From a virus: a stretch of 64,000 nt of DNA. The stretch lies in IMG/VR virus record IMGVR_UViG_3300025133_006890, positions 1-64,000 of that record; one strand, 5' to 3'. Below are positions 54,501 through 64,000 of this stretch, in pieces (positions within the stretch are counted from its first letter, which is position 1; each line of letters opens with the position of its first letter). The notes under the pieces are model-generated. The model saw only the letters and a list, made by a program, of their open reading frames with translations. It did no database searches and was not told the origin of the DNA. Position numbers and translations under genes: made by a program.

Positions 54501-56345
54501 CCAGTTCAGAGAACACTAGATCTGGCAACCCAATTCTCTCAGTCTTATCAAGAAGCTGAAGCAGATGGAACTGAGGCATCTTGGAGAACGTTGTTAACTC
54601 CCTTTTATGCTCCCGGTATTATGTACAATTCTATCAGAGCGGGCATTGCCGTTGATTATCCTATTGTAGATCAGGAGAGCGTTGAATTGGATATTACTTC
54701 CGCCCTTGAAGATTGCACTGGCGGATATCTTAAGAGGCTGCCGTTCGAATCAATTGTTGAGCCAGACTTTTATGCAAAACAACTTAAGGGTTCTGGCAGT
54801 GGCGACTTTTTGAAGATTTATGATTTCGACCTGGAGATGCCGTTAGATAGCACGGGCACCTTTGCAGCAACAAATGGAATTTATGAAAGAATGGCTCACA
54901 ACTTCTTTGCGGAAGTACCTGAATTCTTTTTGAAAAAGCTAACGCACTTTAAATCTAAACCAACTGCCGAGTGGTCGTTCAAAGGTCCGTTAAGAAAAAC
55001 AACTGAAGTTAAGAAGTTTGTTATGGATGTGGTCATCGAAAAGACTGCCAACTTTGCCCACCATGAGGCGCCAAAATGGTTTGGCCCATTCCCGCATATT
55101 GCCCATGTCCCGCCATATTACACAATTGGAGCCTCCAACACTTGGTGCGGCACAGTATCTGATTTTGATTGTGACACGTTTACTCACATAGGAACAAACG
55201 AGGCCAACAAAGCAACTGCAAGAATTATCTTTGATCCCACGCCGATCTATGACAACTCGCCAGAGAGATTCATTAATGGTAAATTCACTCTTGAGGATAT
55301 TGTGAACAATAGTACGGTAGAATTTACCAACCAAAACATGGGTGCTTCTGTATCTCCATTCGCTATGAGCACCAGCGCTAGTTTTGATTTGTTTGGTTTC
55401 ACAAATAATTCCGAGTGGATAATCAATTCAAAGTGGGAAGCTCCCGTTCTTAATTTCGTCTCAGTCACCACAACTGGTTCAAATTTAAACTCTCCTCGTG
55501 GTATTTGGAACCAACACAGTAGCGATGCTCCGTTCGCTGACGAAGGGTTATTCTTCAATCTAGTTGAGCCTGACATCTCTATTGATGATAAAGAGTCCTC
55601 ACTTACAGGATCTCTAATTGAGGCTTGCGGGTTCAGTATTGAAAAGCAACGCCTTGGCGAGATTGCGACAAAGAAGAAAATCCACGAGGCAATAGTTGCA
55701 GTACCATTCTTCTCAGATAATAGCACTGGAGAGGAAAAGCTGTTACACATTCCGCTTGAATTGTTTGAAGAAGCATATCAATCTAATGCAGATGGCAAAC
55801 CTATTACAAATTCTATAAGCGATATGATCTTAAAGATGGGTAAATACAACCTATTGCCTGCTCATGATTTTGTGAGAGTTAGAGACAAATCTAGCGAACC
55901 TATCTTACAAGAAGACGAGTATAAGCCAGCCATTAATCCATTTGCTATGTTGATTTTTGAATTTTCACACACGCTGACACAGAGGGACTTGGTTAATATT
56001 TGGCAAGGAGTCATGCCTAAAATCTCTACAGATGTCGAGATGCAGGATATAACGATGAATATCCCAATTGGAGATAAGGAGTTGTTTGGAGCGCCAGTCT
56101 TTGAGCGTGCTGGATTAAAATCTATGCCGTCTAATCTGAGATGGAAGATTTATAAAGCCAAATTCAGGGCAGCTAATAATTATTATGAGATGAAAGAGAA
56201 GAAATTTGATATAGTTTCCGAGAAGAGAGATATTGATTTCTCATACAATTGGCCATATGACTTCTTCTCGTTGGTCGAAATGGGCAAGATGAAGACACAA
56301 TTGAACTTTGAACACAGCCCATCTGGTTCTAGGAATAGAAGATAA
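51558..56345 (+). CDS. Giant structural protein (1595 residues)
   Basis: This is the largest complete protein in the window, with no family I recognise. It is polar and beta-rich, with long stretches of ordered-looking sequence. There are no signal peptide, membrane segments or catalytic motifs. A Cys-containing region (NCDLYDDEGYGPCE, CRPQN near 810-850) and a second (CGTVSDFDCDTF near 1195-1207) are notable. It starts one base after the preceding stop. Its place in an uninterrupted baseplate operon supports a tail, baseplate-rim or fibre-scaffold role. Confidence 0.7.
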   Translation: MSRRKHTYVANSPPLTEKGEFKATSQDQSVNPDWWDNKVERDSSVLTSSDTGVNTTRVQLLHNKKKAYATTQTLEYDIVQTIGAKENVTDGSNPQYYKETFRDSELTVDDDPKDGIYANFDTGTLNRAGEPLKDVEKSAALAKFKIPAKVKVPIKAYDGRTKADSAGTKYYGQERLPFSIYSSSIDAGYQSKLSAMPLGVSVESLHIDVNPATNESSMQGPFAERNVGGNMYRHNDVLESDPTARAEGFRINIDTGNAQISVHNPKFVDGVYDSAMPNGALTREETAKRPINVKNVRTSASIAGNYQKDYQIVLTNDRSINNRNFVSGGLPTTTSVEALTIGWDSNNQINELALLDRDKTGSSNHIIVSRFVGGGGPEEESEGFLDFNSAQYSPYSVLTYRNLVQRNALNELYSRHSAQFGYDGIYGSPWPAFHKTQRNTVVRPHRHFHSSSNKAEYVYDNAWVTHGIPRSDVQYKWINDSWIAKHDPSSLQYLISNFGDVSTITSSEFLPLFGHQYSASIDSIAFVSASEFVSYNGTLGSDRFDDNADIVNLIPTDFVNLNYHVYEPVTGSTLGHEPGTSIVTYINEDLITELTSQATASLLNTLLNNRNGPYGWPTWKQIRVADHAAARFSRKNNFFQTQNEALDPATDKVSRKIVSFQQAPVSSKHHAVQHELADSILKYEFGNNYNFFGEVYDLETKKLINYNQKFGVAQTIPIQLIDYLTEEVGRVAYAETVYPRDENAYRDKTRLRSSLTSFWRDKIENRFAVTVVGSQNQEFSGSIWPLDVLSSSTGEERSGELMRPDNCDLYDDEGYGPCEVPPTGEEVNARFGRFYGTCRPQNQVHESANRGPFHDKYDDFAEDVRLIAQGYGLVPEFTISDYVYIIGDEYGFDFYQGIYDIQLPGAQLTPPALTSSATLAERDARASGKNRAPNQNEFYETFVHSDIMQNIDRVRGNYGEPISLSVTFNGALKLLPRDGFYPVQRTLDLATQFSQSYQEAEADGTEASWRTLLTPFYAPGIMYNSIRAGIAVDYPIVDQESVELDITSALEDCTGGYLKRLPFESIVEPDFYAKQLKGSGSGDFLKIYDFDLEMPLDSTGTFAATNGIYERMAHNFFAEVPEFFLKKLTHFKSKPTAEWSFKGPLRKTTEVKKFVMDVVIEKTANFAHHEAPKWFGPFPHIAHVPPYYTIGASNTWCGTVSDFDCDTFTHIGTNEANKATARIIFDPTPIYDNSPERFINGKFTLEDIVNNSTVEFTNQNMGASVSPFAMSTSASFDLFGFTNNSEWIINSKWEAPVLNFVSVTTTGSNLNSPRGIWNQHSSDAPFADEGLFFNLVEPDISIDDKESSLTGSLIEACGFSIEKQRLGEIATKKKIHEAIVAVPFFSDNSTGEEKLLHIPLELFEEAYQSNADGKPITNSISDMILKMGKYNLLPAHDFVRVRDKSSEPILQEDEYKPAINPFAMLIFEFSHTLTQRDLVNIWQGVMPKISTDVEMQDITMNIPIGDKELFGAPVFERAGLKSMPSNLRWKIYKAKFRAANNYYEMKEKKFDIVSEKRDIDFSYNWPYDFFSLVEMGKMKTQLNFEHSPSGSRNRR

Positions 56346-57172
56346 TGGCTTTCTTAAAAAAGAAAGAAGAAGTAATTGATTTGGTTTTGACCCGCAAAGG
56401 TCGAGAGATGTTTGCGAAGGGAGAGCTGAACCCAACATACTATTCTTTTTATGATGATGAAATTATCTATGATTTGGCTCATGCAGACTCTTCTAGTTCT
56501 GAACCGCAGAGCGATTCCAAGACGAGAATCGACACTGGCTTGTTCTTGAAAAATCAAACAGACTGGCAAACAGTCAAGACAACAGGGCAGCCACAAAGAG
56601 ATATCAACCCATTCTTCAAAGAGTTGGGAACAAGCTCCCCGATAAGACAGTTTAGGCCGTCGTGGGACGTAAGAGTCCAAGAGGGTTATATTTCGGGCAG
56701 CTTCTCAGGATCCGCTCCAGAACGAGCTGTTGACTTTACACCCCCGGAATATAAGGGTTTAGTGAAGATTTATGATGGAATCGCCATTCCACAGATTGAC
56801 TTGTTCTGTGATTATGATGTTACGATTTCTAAAGAGAAAAACTCATATGAATATAAGGGTGAAAACTTTGACCAGAAGAGAGTCATGTTGCTAGCAACAT
56901 CTTCGAAAGACATTGCCTTGACCATTGAGGAACACAATGTAGAAGAAGAGGATTTTGAATTGGAAGTATTCCAATATGATTACGATACCAACGAAACTCC
57001 GACCTTGAAGAGGTTGTACTTCACAGAAGATCGTCTCGCCCCCGATGTGGTCAGTTATTTTTTCAATATTAAAACCGATACAGACTCTAAGGACTTGCCA
57101 TCTATTAAGTTTATCACCGATGGTTCTGATCCGTCCAAAACTGGATTTAAAGAAGAAGAGGATGATTGCTAA
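56345..57172 (+). CDS. Tail-module structural protein
   Basis: The 275-residue protein has the N-terminal pattern EVIDLVLTRKGREMFAKGEL, then YYSFYDDEIIYD, which is shared by structural proteins encoded next to baseplate genes in large marine myoviruses (from memory, not a search). An acidic tail (EEEDDC) ends the protein. Its first base is the last base of the upstream stop (TAATG). Function unknown. Confidence 0.65.
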   Translation: MAFLKKKEEVIDLVLTRKGREMFAKGELNPTYYSFYDDEIIYDLAHADSSSSEPQSDSKTRIDTGLFLKNQTDWQTVKTTGQPQRDINPFFKELGTSSPIRQFRPSWDVRVQEGYISGSFSGSAPERAVDFTPPEYKGLVKIYDGIAIPQIDLFCDYDVTISKEKNSYEYKGENFDQKRVMLLATSSKDIALTIEEHNVEEEDFELEVFQYDYDTNETPTLKRLYFTEDRLAPDVVSYFFNIKTDTDSKDLPSIKFITDGSDPSKTGFKEEEDDC

Positions 57173-57175
57173 GAT

Positions 57176-59125
57176 ATGACAATGGATTTTCAATTTCTAG
57201 ATAAAGAAGACAACAACGATAATATACAAGACGTTGTAGACTTCGTGGAAGATCACGAAGAGCTATCCTCTCCTGTTCCATCTTCAGCGCTTCCCGAGCA
57301 AGAATTTTCTGATGATATCCGAAGCCCAAGCACCACAAAGTTGGTCTTCTCAAATAAGAGCGCAATTGTGTCAGACTTTATTGACTTGTCTGTCGAAAGA
57401 ATCAAAATTGAGAATAATCTAGTTGATGTTATCTATTCTTTGAGAGGCAATGTTTTTTCTGGTGATGGTGAAATAAACTTTAGAGTGATTGCATTTGATG
57501 ACTCCAACATTGATTTAATAAAAGATATTGATTTCGACGATCTAGAAAGAGATTACGAACAGCTGTTTCTTCCAAAAACAAATATACTCAGAGAGAAGTT
57601 TTTCCTAAAAGGTAAGGAGATTATAGTTGAGGACTTTTCCGTTTCCCGACCAGACGACAAAACTCAAACAAAAATAAGAATCAAAGAGGGCATAAAAAAT
57701 GTGACTTTGTATTTGGTGACTTATGATACGTCTGAAGATAATTCAATTTTGATATTCAAGCTTGGGATCATAAAAAACAAATCTATTTCTAAAACTGAGT
57801 CTGTCTATGACTTAAGACATCAAAACGACAAAACAAAGGATCTAGAGCCAGTTAACGAGCTGGACGCCAAAGAATTAATAAAAGAAAAAGATTTATATAT
57901 GTTTTCACCACTTCACGGCTCGGTGGACCCGGACAACAACTTTAGGTTTCTTTTTGGCGTTAACGTTATGAAATATATGAAGTCTAGAGTTGCTTTTCCT
58001 GAACTATTAGAAGAGGATATTTTCAAAGATAGCGTGATAAACGCTCATATTATCAGATCAAGAGTCGAGAGATATAGTTTTGAAGATCGCTCTGAGCACA
58101 AAAGAGTTGAAGTTCATTCTGCTCCTGATAACATTTCCCTAACGAACTCGACTGGATTTATGTATTTCACCGGAGTGGACCCTGGAATCAATATTCAGTC
58201 CACATACAAATACACAGCAAACATTACAACGTTTGACCCAACAATCAAAAAAGCTAAAAAGATTCTTCAAGACATGAGGGATGTACACAATAATCTTTCG
58301 ACATTTACTGGTGTTGAATTAAACAACGAAATGTCGAAATTGTTCATTATAGTAATGGACATATTTGATTCCAAGCTACCAAGCGAGTTTGAGTTTTTGA
58401 GAGCAGTTGTTGACGAGTCATCCGAAGTTGGGGTTCTGAAAGAAAACGTCGTAATGTTACAACACGACCTACAAGCCCTAGCAGATCAATACGACAGAAG
58501 ACTAGACTCTTATCTATCTTCAGCAAGGAAATACAGAGAAGAGACAGCGACAGCTAGCATGACCAAACTAAAATTAAACTCGAAAGAGGTCGCCGACCAT
58601 GTTGGGATTTTAAAGAAAGAATATTTAGTTTCTCGAAGGATCTATGATACTGAATTTGACATGAGCGAGCTAAAGGAGATGGGTTCTGGTTTGAAGAGGA
58701 TCAATTCAAACGATATTAAATTGATGTACCAGCAGTCTCCGAAAATTGAAAGTATTCTAAAGTTTCGAAAGGGCCAGCTTTCCATGTTCAGAACCTTTTC
58801 TCAAAGCGTTGTTAACAGTAAATTGTTACCTCAAGGTGGCGCCGATGTTAAAACAAAAACTGAAGGCTCAGCCGTTTCAGATAATCCGTCCAAGGATGAG
58901 TCTGATTTCGTTTTAGAGGGAGCCTTTTTCGTAGAGGATGTATTTATTGAGTACCTGAAGGGTTATAATTCCGATCTATTAGAAGAGTTTGAATCAATAA
59001 CGTCGGAGAACTGGAGAAGACTAAATCTTTCTTCTATAGAATCTCTGCCTGCGGGTAGCATGTATTTGGCTAGAGTATCCTTGGCAGAAGATTACAGAGA
59101 CAAGTATTTTTATATAGAGAAGTAA
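57176..59125 (+). CDS. Tail-module structural protein (649 residues)
   Basis: It opens with a very acidic, probably disordered segment (residues 1-50). The middle is beta-rich and a long helix follows (about 395-500: ELNNEMSKLFIIVM, VMLQHDLQALADQYD, RKYREETATASM). The C-terminus is again compact. Repeats or catalytic motifs are absent. The helical region suggests an elongated or trimeric part. No family recognised. Confidence 0.62.
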   Translation: MTMDFQFLDKEDNNDNIQDVVDFVEDHEELSSPVPSSALPEQEFSDDIRSPSTTKLVFSNKSAIVSDFIDLSVERIKIENNLVDVIYSLRGNVFSGDGEINFRVIAFDDSNIDLIKDIDFDDLERDYEQLFLPKTNILREKFFLKGKEIIVEDFSVSRPDDKTQTKIRIKEGIKNVTLYLVTYDTSEDNSILIFKLGIIKNKSISKTESVYDLRHQNDKTKDLEPVNELDAKELIKEKDLYMFSPLHGSVDPDNNFRFLFGVNVMKYMKSRVAFPELLEEDIFKDSVINAHIIRSRVERYSFEDRSEHKRVEVHSAPDNISLTNSTGFMYFTGVDPGINIQSTYKYTANITTFDPTIKKAKKILQDMRDVHNNLSTFTGVELNNEMSKLFIIVMDIFDSKLPSEFEFLRAVVDESSEVGVLKENVVMLQHDLQALADQYDRRLDSYLSSARKYREETATASMTKLKLNSKEVADHVGILKKEYLVSRRIYDTEFDMSELKEMGSGLKRINSNDIKLMYQQSPKIESILKFRKGQLSMFRTFSQSVVNSKLLPQGGADVKTKTEGSAVSDNPSKDESDFVLEGAFFVEDVFIEYLKGYNSDLLEEFESITSENWRRLNLSSIESLPAGSMYLARVSLAEDYRDKYFYIEK

Positions 59126-59128
59126 ATT

Positions 59129-62100
59129 ATGCCAGTTTTGAAAAATGTAAAGGCTACCTGGAATGACCCATGGCAAGTTATTGATATCTTTGCCGAAGGT
59201 ATAATGTCAGTCCAACGCGTTGAGTTTGGAGATCTTGAACCCGGATCTGACGTTGGAGAATTTAAATCATCTTGGATTTCGGTCAGAGAGGCTCCACCCG
59301 CAAGAATTCTAAGCGGTGTTGGCAACTCTGCTCCTGTCGGCGCTTTTAGAATCAATGTAATTTTTTCAAACGGAGATGCTCCTTTTTCTCTTGATTTTGA
59401 ATTGGTGATCAAAAATGACAACACAAAGGTTGTTCAGCCAATACAAACACAGCAGGCGACAGAACCAGAATCTCTCCCAATTCAAGAGACTGTGCTACCA
59501 GTCAAAAAATCAGAAGTTAATAAAGAAGAAGTCGCCGAACAAGTCCTTGAATCTGTTGTCTCATCTTCTACGGAATTGCTGAAAAAAGAGTCTACTAAGA
59601 TCATCAACACATCAATTACTAAGAACGTTCCTGAGATAACTAAGAAAACTTTAAAAGGCGCAGCACAAGAACAGAGCGTAATATTAGATGAAACCACTGT
59701 TATTTCGAAACTGAAAACAATAGAACCCACAATTAAATCAACAGTCAGCGCTGAAATGTCTGGCAAGAAAGAAGACATTATATCGGACAGCCTTACTGCG
59801 ATCTCTCAAGATATACAAACATCAGTAGAAAACTTTATCGACAAAGCGCTAGAGAAGAATCCAAACGAGACACAAGACAACCTTGTGAAAGAGGCAGTTT
59901 CTTTCTTAGCAGAAGACACATTAGAGAAGGCAAAAGTTAAATTCTCAGGTCTTGTTGAAGCAGAAGTCACCACATCAGCAGAAGATAAATCCAACACATC
60001 TGTTGATGAATTAGAAATTAAAACAAAAGAAGAGAACGTCATCGAGAACGCAGAGAAAGAAATTGCGATTGATGCTGACCTCAAGAAGTTTACGCAGGCA
60101 GCTCTGTCAACCGCACAATACAGATGGAATATTTGCAATAGAGATGTAGATAGCGTTGGCGCATCTGGAGTACAAGAGTGTATTGACACCCAAACTGAGG
60201 TATATGTTTCTGGAGTTGGCTATCAAGACCTTTCTTTCATGGTTGAGTTTCCGAAAGATCTTCCTCACCTAACACAAATGAGGAGGGACAACCTACTTGG
60301 AACCGCCCCTTCTATTTCCGAGCTTGCGGAAAAGGCAGCGAAAGAAGCCGAAGAAGCCGCCAAGGCAGCGAAAGAAGCCGAAGAAGCCGCCAAGGCAGCG
60401 AAAGACGCCGCCCAAAAGAAGGCCGCCGAAGAAGCCGCCGCTAAAGCTAAAGCTGAAGCAGAGAAGAAAGCCCTGATTGCCAAGCAAGCTAAAGAAGCTA
60501 AAGAAAAAGAACGTCTAGCAAAGGAAGCCGCAGCAGCCGCAGCCAAAGCCGCTGCTATAGAAAAAGCTGCCAAGGAAGAATCTGAGCGACTTGCCAAGGA
60601 AGCTGCCGACAAAGCCGCCAAAGCAGCCGCAGCCAAAGCAGCCGCCGACAAACTAGCAGCACAGAAAGCTGCCGCAGCAGCCGCCGCCGCAGCAGCAGCA
60701 GCCAAAGCGGCAGCGGAACAAGCTCTAAAGGAAAAGAAAAGAAAGGAAGAAGAAGAGGCAGCAGCCAAAGCAGCCGCCGAAGCCGCAGCAAAAATAGCTA
60801 AAGATAACGCATCAGTAGCAGCTGCCTTCGCTGAAGAACTGGGAACTATTTCGGATCTTACTCAAGTTGTAAATCTTAAAGATCCGGTTGAGTTCACAGA
60901 GGTTAAGAGCGATCTGAAAGAAGTCAAATCTCTTATTGGACAAGCCAAAGCAGACATAGAAAAATATGAAGAATCTCTTCCGATTTATGAAGAACAAAAG
61001 ACTGATTTTATTGCAAGGTTTACTTCCGTAAAAGCTAGAGCTTCTGCTAACGAGTTGTTGACCATATCTGATGAGCGAAATGAGCTTGTTGGAAACCTAT
61101 TGAACCATACTATTTCAATTCTCACTGCTCGTGAAGCATCGCTTGAGGCTTTGAAGAATGTTTATGAACTCAAAGCAAAGATGGGAGAGTCGTGCAAGGT
61201 CGAGGGCTGCAAAAAGATAACACTAGCAATAGACAACACGATAAGAATCATTTCCTCAGATTATAGAATCATAGAGGCTCAAGAAATTGAGGTTAGCAAG
61301 TTAAGTGCTCCAATAGATAAAGACCCAGACATCATTGTTAAGGTTCTTTCTAATCCAAAAATACAATACAATAGTACCATTTTGCCGATCGTAAAGACGA
61401 CTGCACAAAAAATAACAGACTTGGCACGAAAATCTGTTTCTAAGGTTGAACTGTTTGTTTCATCAATATCGTCCAGAAGAGACTCTATAAACGTCAGGCG
61501 CAAGAAACTAACAACAGCAGTTGTCAGGGAGCAGGTAAAGCTTCTCAAACCACCGCCCCCTCCGCCACCGCCAATTGATAGTGCTGCGAGCAAGGCTTCT
61601 AAGAAGCCGGTTGATATCTTGAAGATACCCCCTAAGAAGTTAAAAACAAACGAACACTTATTGTTTGACCCTGATGTAGTTTTTGCTAATAATATTGACG
61701 AAGTAAAAGATGTCTTTAGACTAGCTCTCGGCAAGGTGTGGAAGAAAAGCTCTGGCTATTCTTTTGGAGGAATTCTAAAGGGCAAATACAAGATGTATAA
61801 TAGTTGGAAGATTTGGAAAGATAGTAAGTCCAACGATAAGAAGCTACCATTTATTTCATATTACGCAAAAGTAATGAGCGCCCATAAAGATTTTCAACAC
61901 ATCCTTCATGCCGCAGATTTCAGAACGATTGGTATTTTTGATTTAATTCAGTCGAATTCAACCCTTACAGAAGATATAACAGATCCTTCTGGAGAGACGT
62001 TTGTGTGGCAAATTGAGATAAGCAAAGAGATAGAAGAATTTATGTCTGAGTCAGATTTGTTGTGGTCTTCGTGGCTTAACCAGCCAATTTTTGAAGTGAT

Positions 62101-64000
62101 GATTGCAATTTTGAGCAACTCGATGAAGGAAGAACATGATGATTTTACATTTAGATTAAACTCGTTTGATTCTGGCAAGATTGAAGAGGAAGATTCCAAA
62201 AATGTTTTGGAACTGAATCCAGAATACGATAGATATGAGCCAAAGTGTGAAAACATACCAGAAGACAAAAACGAATCATCGTTGAACTTTGTTTACTCCG
62301 GTGATGTAACAACAAAAGAGCTTAGTTCTGGCGATCAGTCGCCCCCCGAGGGCCTTGGTTGCGACACTGGTACGAAAAACCATCCAGCTCTGAAGCGCTT
62401 GTATTTTAGAAGAAAGAATCTAAATGAATTTTCAAGTAAGGCCGTTGTCGGACTTCGTAAGGAGAAGAAAGAAGTTACTAATCTTTTCGGAAGAAAGATT
62501 GAACAAGAATCAATAGTTAGCAGAAAGCCACCGCTCTCTGTTACACTTAAGACCAACAATGTTGTGGAGATTGCTCCGGATAAGATTGAGAGTCTGACAA
62601 TCCCCGGCCCATCCGGTAAGGCAGACGAGTTTACCAAACTGTATACAAAAGCTTATATGTTGTTTGATTATTATCTGAATACGAATAATAAACCGACGGT
62701 GCCTTGGCCTCTGTCCGAACCTATTGATAAGTTGGGCAAAACTAAGTTTATTAGGTGGGACGGAGAAAAAGAAAGCGAAGAGTTCTTGGACACCTTGAAT
62801 GCCGACCAATTAATCATAGGTCCGTCAACAACAGCAACGGGCGAAAACCTGTCAGGCCCCGGCACGGCAATCTTTTCTTTCAAGCACATGAATGGAGAAC
62901 ATCTTTCAGATGAAATATTCGGCCCAGACAGTACATCAACAGGCCAGCACTCCACAAGGATAAACAGTGCGAACGAATATAATACTTTAGGGAAGGTAAC
63001 AGAGTTTATTCAATATAGAACATTCAACGATCTGCTGGCCGGCAACCTATCTCAAGTTGAGGTTGTTGGATTTAGAATTGATAAGAGCTTGACCAATAAG
63101 TTTGACAAAGAGAAGGGCGATATCATCCAGTCGATATTTATTCCACATGACAAAGAGAAGTTTAATGTTGAATACATTGATGGACAAATAAAATATGACA
63201 AGAAATATTATTATAACGTTAGCGTGGTCTTGATTGTGCATGGAACAAAATATTCATATTTCGGCCCGACAAAGGGTGGCTTTGATTTGTCAGCAACTCC
63301 AAAATTGAAAGCACAACAGAAAAAAGGAAAGCTGGAAGGCTGGTTTAATCAGGTTACTTTTGGTGTGAAAACCAGACCAGTCACCAAACTGTTTAGTGTC
63401 CCCTTAATTCGACCAGACAGAGCACCAGAGGTCTTTGTCCGTGCCCCGGTTACTGTATCTCCTGTTGTTTCCTTGTGGCCATACAGAGCAGTCAGTGATA
63501 AGTTCTTGTTTGTGTTCCAACCGGGAACGGGAAGATTCGTTAGAGATGTTGTTGTCGAACCTCACACCAAGTATGAAAAGCAGAGAGAGTTTTTGAGGCT
63601 AACAAACGAATTCTGGACGACACCAAGAGACAAGATGGCATTCGATGATGCAGAGCCGGTTAAAGAGGTTTATTTGTATCGGACTACCAAAAGACCAGAA
63701 AGTTATTTAGATATGTTCGCAGCAGAATTTTTACAGAAAGTGGACACAACCAACAAAGCCTTCTTTGTTGACAACCCGCTGCCGAATACTAAGTATTATT
63801 ATATGGCAGTAGCCAGAGGTGTTCACGGGCAAGACTCTTTGCCTTCCGCAATCTTTGAGCTTGAGTTGGTTGACCAAGACGGATCTGTTTTTCCTGTTAT
63901 CAGAGATATCGACATAGCCAAAAAGCAAAAAGAGAAAACCAGCATTACATTTAATAAGGCATTGGCAATCTCGCCAGCTTTCTTACAGTCCGCTCCAAAC
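59129..64000 (+). CDS. Very large structural protein, truncated at the window edge
   Basis: From ATG 59129 the frame stays open to the last base, giving at least 1624 residues with no stop. The N-terminal 100 residues are a compact beta domain (WQVIDIFAEGIMSVQRVEFG). Residues about 399-567 are an uninterrupted Ala/Lys/Glu-rich helix like the TolA rod. A run of eight prolines lies at 808-815. The C-terminal part contains fibronectin-III-like beta segments (VKEVYLYRTTKRP, NTKYYYMAVARGVHG). A fibre, tape-like or adhesin part is the best guess, and the 3' end is unseen. Confidence 0.85.
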   Translation, partial: MPVLKNVKATWNDPWQVIDIFAEGIMSVQRVEFGDLEPGSDVGEFKSSWISVREAPPARILSGVGNSAPVGAFRINVIFSNGDAPFSLDFELVIKNDNTKVVQPIQTQQATEPESLPIQETVLPVKKSEVNKEEVAEQVLESVVSSSTELLKKESTKIINTSITKNVPEITKKTLKGAAQEQSVILDETTVISKLKTIEPTIKSTVSAEMSGKKEDIISDSLTAISQDIQTSVENFIDKALEKNPNETQDNLVKEAVSFLAEDTLEKAKVKFSGLVEAEVTTSAEDKSNTSVDELEIKTKEENVIENAEKEIAIDADLKKFTQAALSTAQYRWNICNRDVDSVGASGVQECIDTQTEVYVSGVGYQDLSFMVEFPKDLPHLTQMRRDNLLGTAPSISELAEKAAKEAEEAAKAAKEAEEAAKAAKDAAQKKAAEEAAAKAKAEAEKKALIAKQAKEAKEKERLAKEAAAAAAKAAAIEKAAKEESERLAKEAADKAAKAAAAKAAADKLAAQKAAAAAAAAAAAAKAAAEQALKEKKRKEEEEAAAKAAAEAAAKIAKDNASVAAAFAEELGTISDLTQVVNLKDPVEFTEVKSDLKEVKSLIGQAKADIEKYEESLPIYEEQKTDFIARFTSVKARASANELLTISDERNELVGNLLNHTISILTAREASLEALKNVYELKAKMGESCKVEGCKKITLAIDNTIRIISSDYRIIEAQEIEVSKLSAPIDKDPDIIVKVLSNPKIQYNSTILPIVKTTAQKITDLARKSVSKVELFVSSISSRRDSINVRRKKLTTAVVREQVKLLKPPPPPPPPIDSAASKASKKPVDILKIPPKKLKTNEHLLFDPDVVFANNIDEVKDVFRLALGKVWKKSSGYSFGGILKGKYKMYNSWKIWKDSKSNDKKLPFISYYAKVMSAHKDFQHILHAADFRTIGIFDLIQSNSTLTEDITDPSGETFVWQIEISKEIEEFMSESDLLWSSWLNQPIFEVMIAILSNSMKEEHDDFTFRLNSFDSGKIEEEDSKNVLELNPEYDRYEPKCENIPEDKNESSLNFVYSGDVTTKELSSGDQSPPEGLGCDTGTKNHPALKRLYFRRKNLNEFSSKAVVGLRKEKKEVTNLFGRKIEQESIVSRKPPLSVTLKTNNVVEIAPDKIESLTIPGPSGKADEFTKLYTKAYMLFDYYLNTNNKPTVPWPLSEPIDKLGKTKFIRWDGEKESEEFLDTLNADQLIIGPSTTATGENLSGPGTAIFSFKHMNGEHLSDEIFGPDSTSTGQHSTRINSANEYNTLGKVTEFIQYRTFNDLLAGNLSQVEVVGFRIDKSLTNKFDKEKGDIIQSIFIPHDKEKFNVEYIDGQIKYDKKYYYNVSVVLIVHGTKYSYFGPTKGGFDLSATPKLKAQQKKGKLEGWFNQVTFGVKTRPVTKLFSVPLIRPDRAPEVFVRAPVTVSPVVSLWPYRAVSDKFLFVFQPGTGRFVRDVVVEPHTKYEKQREFLRLTNEFWTTPRDKMAFDDAEPVKEVYLYRTTKRPESYLDMFAAEFLQKVDTTNKAFFVDNPLPNTKYYYMAVARGVHGQDSLPSAIFELELVDQDGSVFPVIRDIDIAKKQKEKTSITFNKALAISPAFLQSAPN
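60332..60412 (+). repeat. 30-base tandem repeat in the Ala/Lys/Glu helix
   Basis: Two perfect 30-base copies begin at 60332 and 60362, and a third partial copy at 60392. Each begins aaggcagcgaaagaagccg and encodes ten residues of helix (KAAKEAEEAA). The period keeps the reading frame, so copy-number changes would lengthen or shorten the rod without disrupting it. Confidence 0.9.

Noticed and set aside
55247-55750. Minus-strand open frame of 167 codons
   Set aside because: It is a shadow of the 1595-residue structural gene. No motif or regulatory signal is present.
60265-60768. Long minus-strand open frame rich in alanine and serine
   Set aside because: It is the reverse complement of the Ala/Lys/Glu-rich coding repeat on the + strand. 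Low-complexity GC-rich codons keep the antisense frame open by chance.

Overview
The window is a 64 kb piece of a large tailed-phage genome, most likely a T4-like myovirus of an aquatic Gram-negative host. The evidence is a contractile-tail baseplate set (gp25-like and gp6/baseplate-J-like proteins in order), a T4 gp55-like late sigma factor, several very large virion-type proteins, and an almost gapless layout with every gene on the + strand. The DNA is AT-rich. I cannot name the host. No tRNA, CRISPR array, insertion sequence or integrase was seen, and no stretch over 300 bases lacks a gene.

Region 1 (1-11818) holds multidomain giants. These are a protein with HRxxGPA repeats plus SGNH-hydrolase and lytic transglycosylase domains; a short adenylosuccinate synthetase of archaeal/PurZ0-like length behind its own sigma70-like promoter; a zincin protein with Cys repeats and a peptidoglycan-binding domain; a CUB-like protein; and a 1271-residue protein that appears to join a PolX-type nucleotidyltransferase, a ligase-type nucleotidyltransferase and a HxGH cytidylyltransferase-type domain.

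Region 2 (about 11820-14235) starts at a second good sigma70-like promoter. It encodes small proteins: a probable HTH protein, a second zincin and a RecB/Cas4-like nuclease with a four-cysteine cluster.

Region 3 (14235-38050) is a 27-gene, about 23.8 kb glycan-biosynthesis island with overlapping or nearly touching genes. It carries GT-B and GT-A glycosyltransferases, three methyltransferases, GDP-mannose 4,6-dehydratase, a second SDR enzyme, nonulosonic-acid synthase (NeuB) and CMP-nonulosonate synthetase (NeuA). It also has a phosphomannose-isomerase-type cupin, an APH-type kinase, two HAD/nucleotidyltransferase fusions in opposite domain order, two Pol-beta-type nucleotidyltransferases, a deacetylase-like protein and a short GDPD-like protein. 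It could build and attach a complex acidic sugar to the virion, or remodel the host surface.

Region 4 (38067-40711) contains small phage proteins (FmdB-type zinc ribbon, membrane protein), the late sigma factor and a small acidic protein. Region 5 (40715-64000) is the baseplate/tail module: three unassigned structural candidates, gp25, gp6, a DNRLRE-like protein, a LamG-containing protein with a tail-protein-I-like core, a 1595-residue protein and further tail proteins. The last is at least 1624 residues, contains a TolA-like Ala/Lys/Glu helix, and runs off the right edge.
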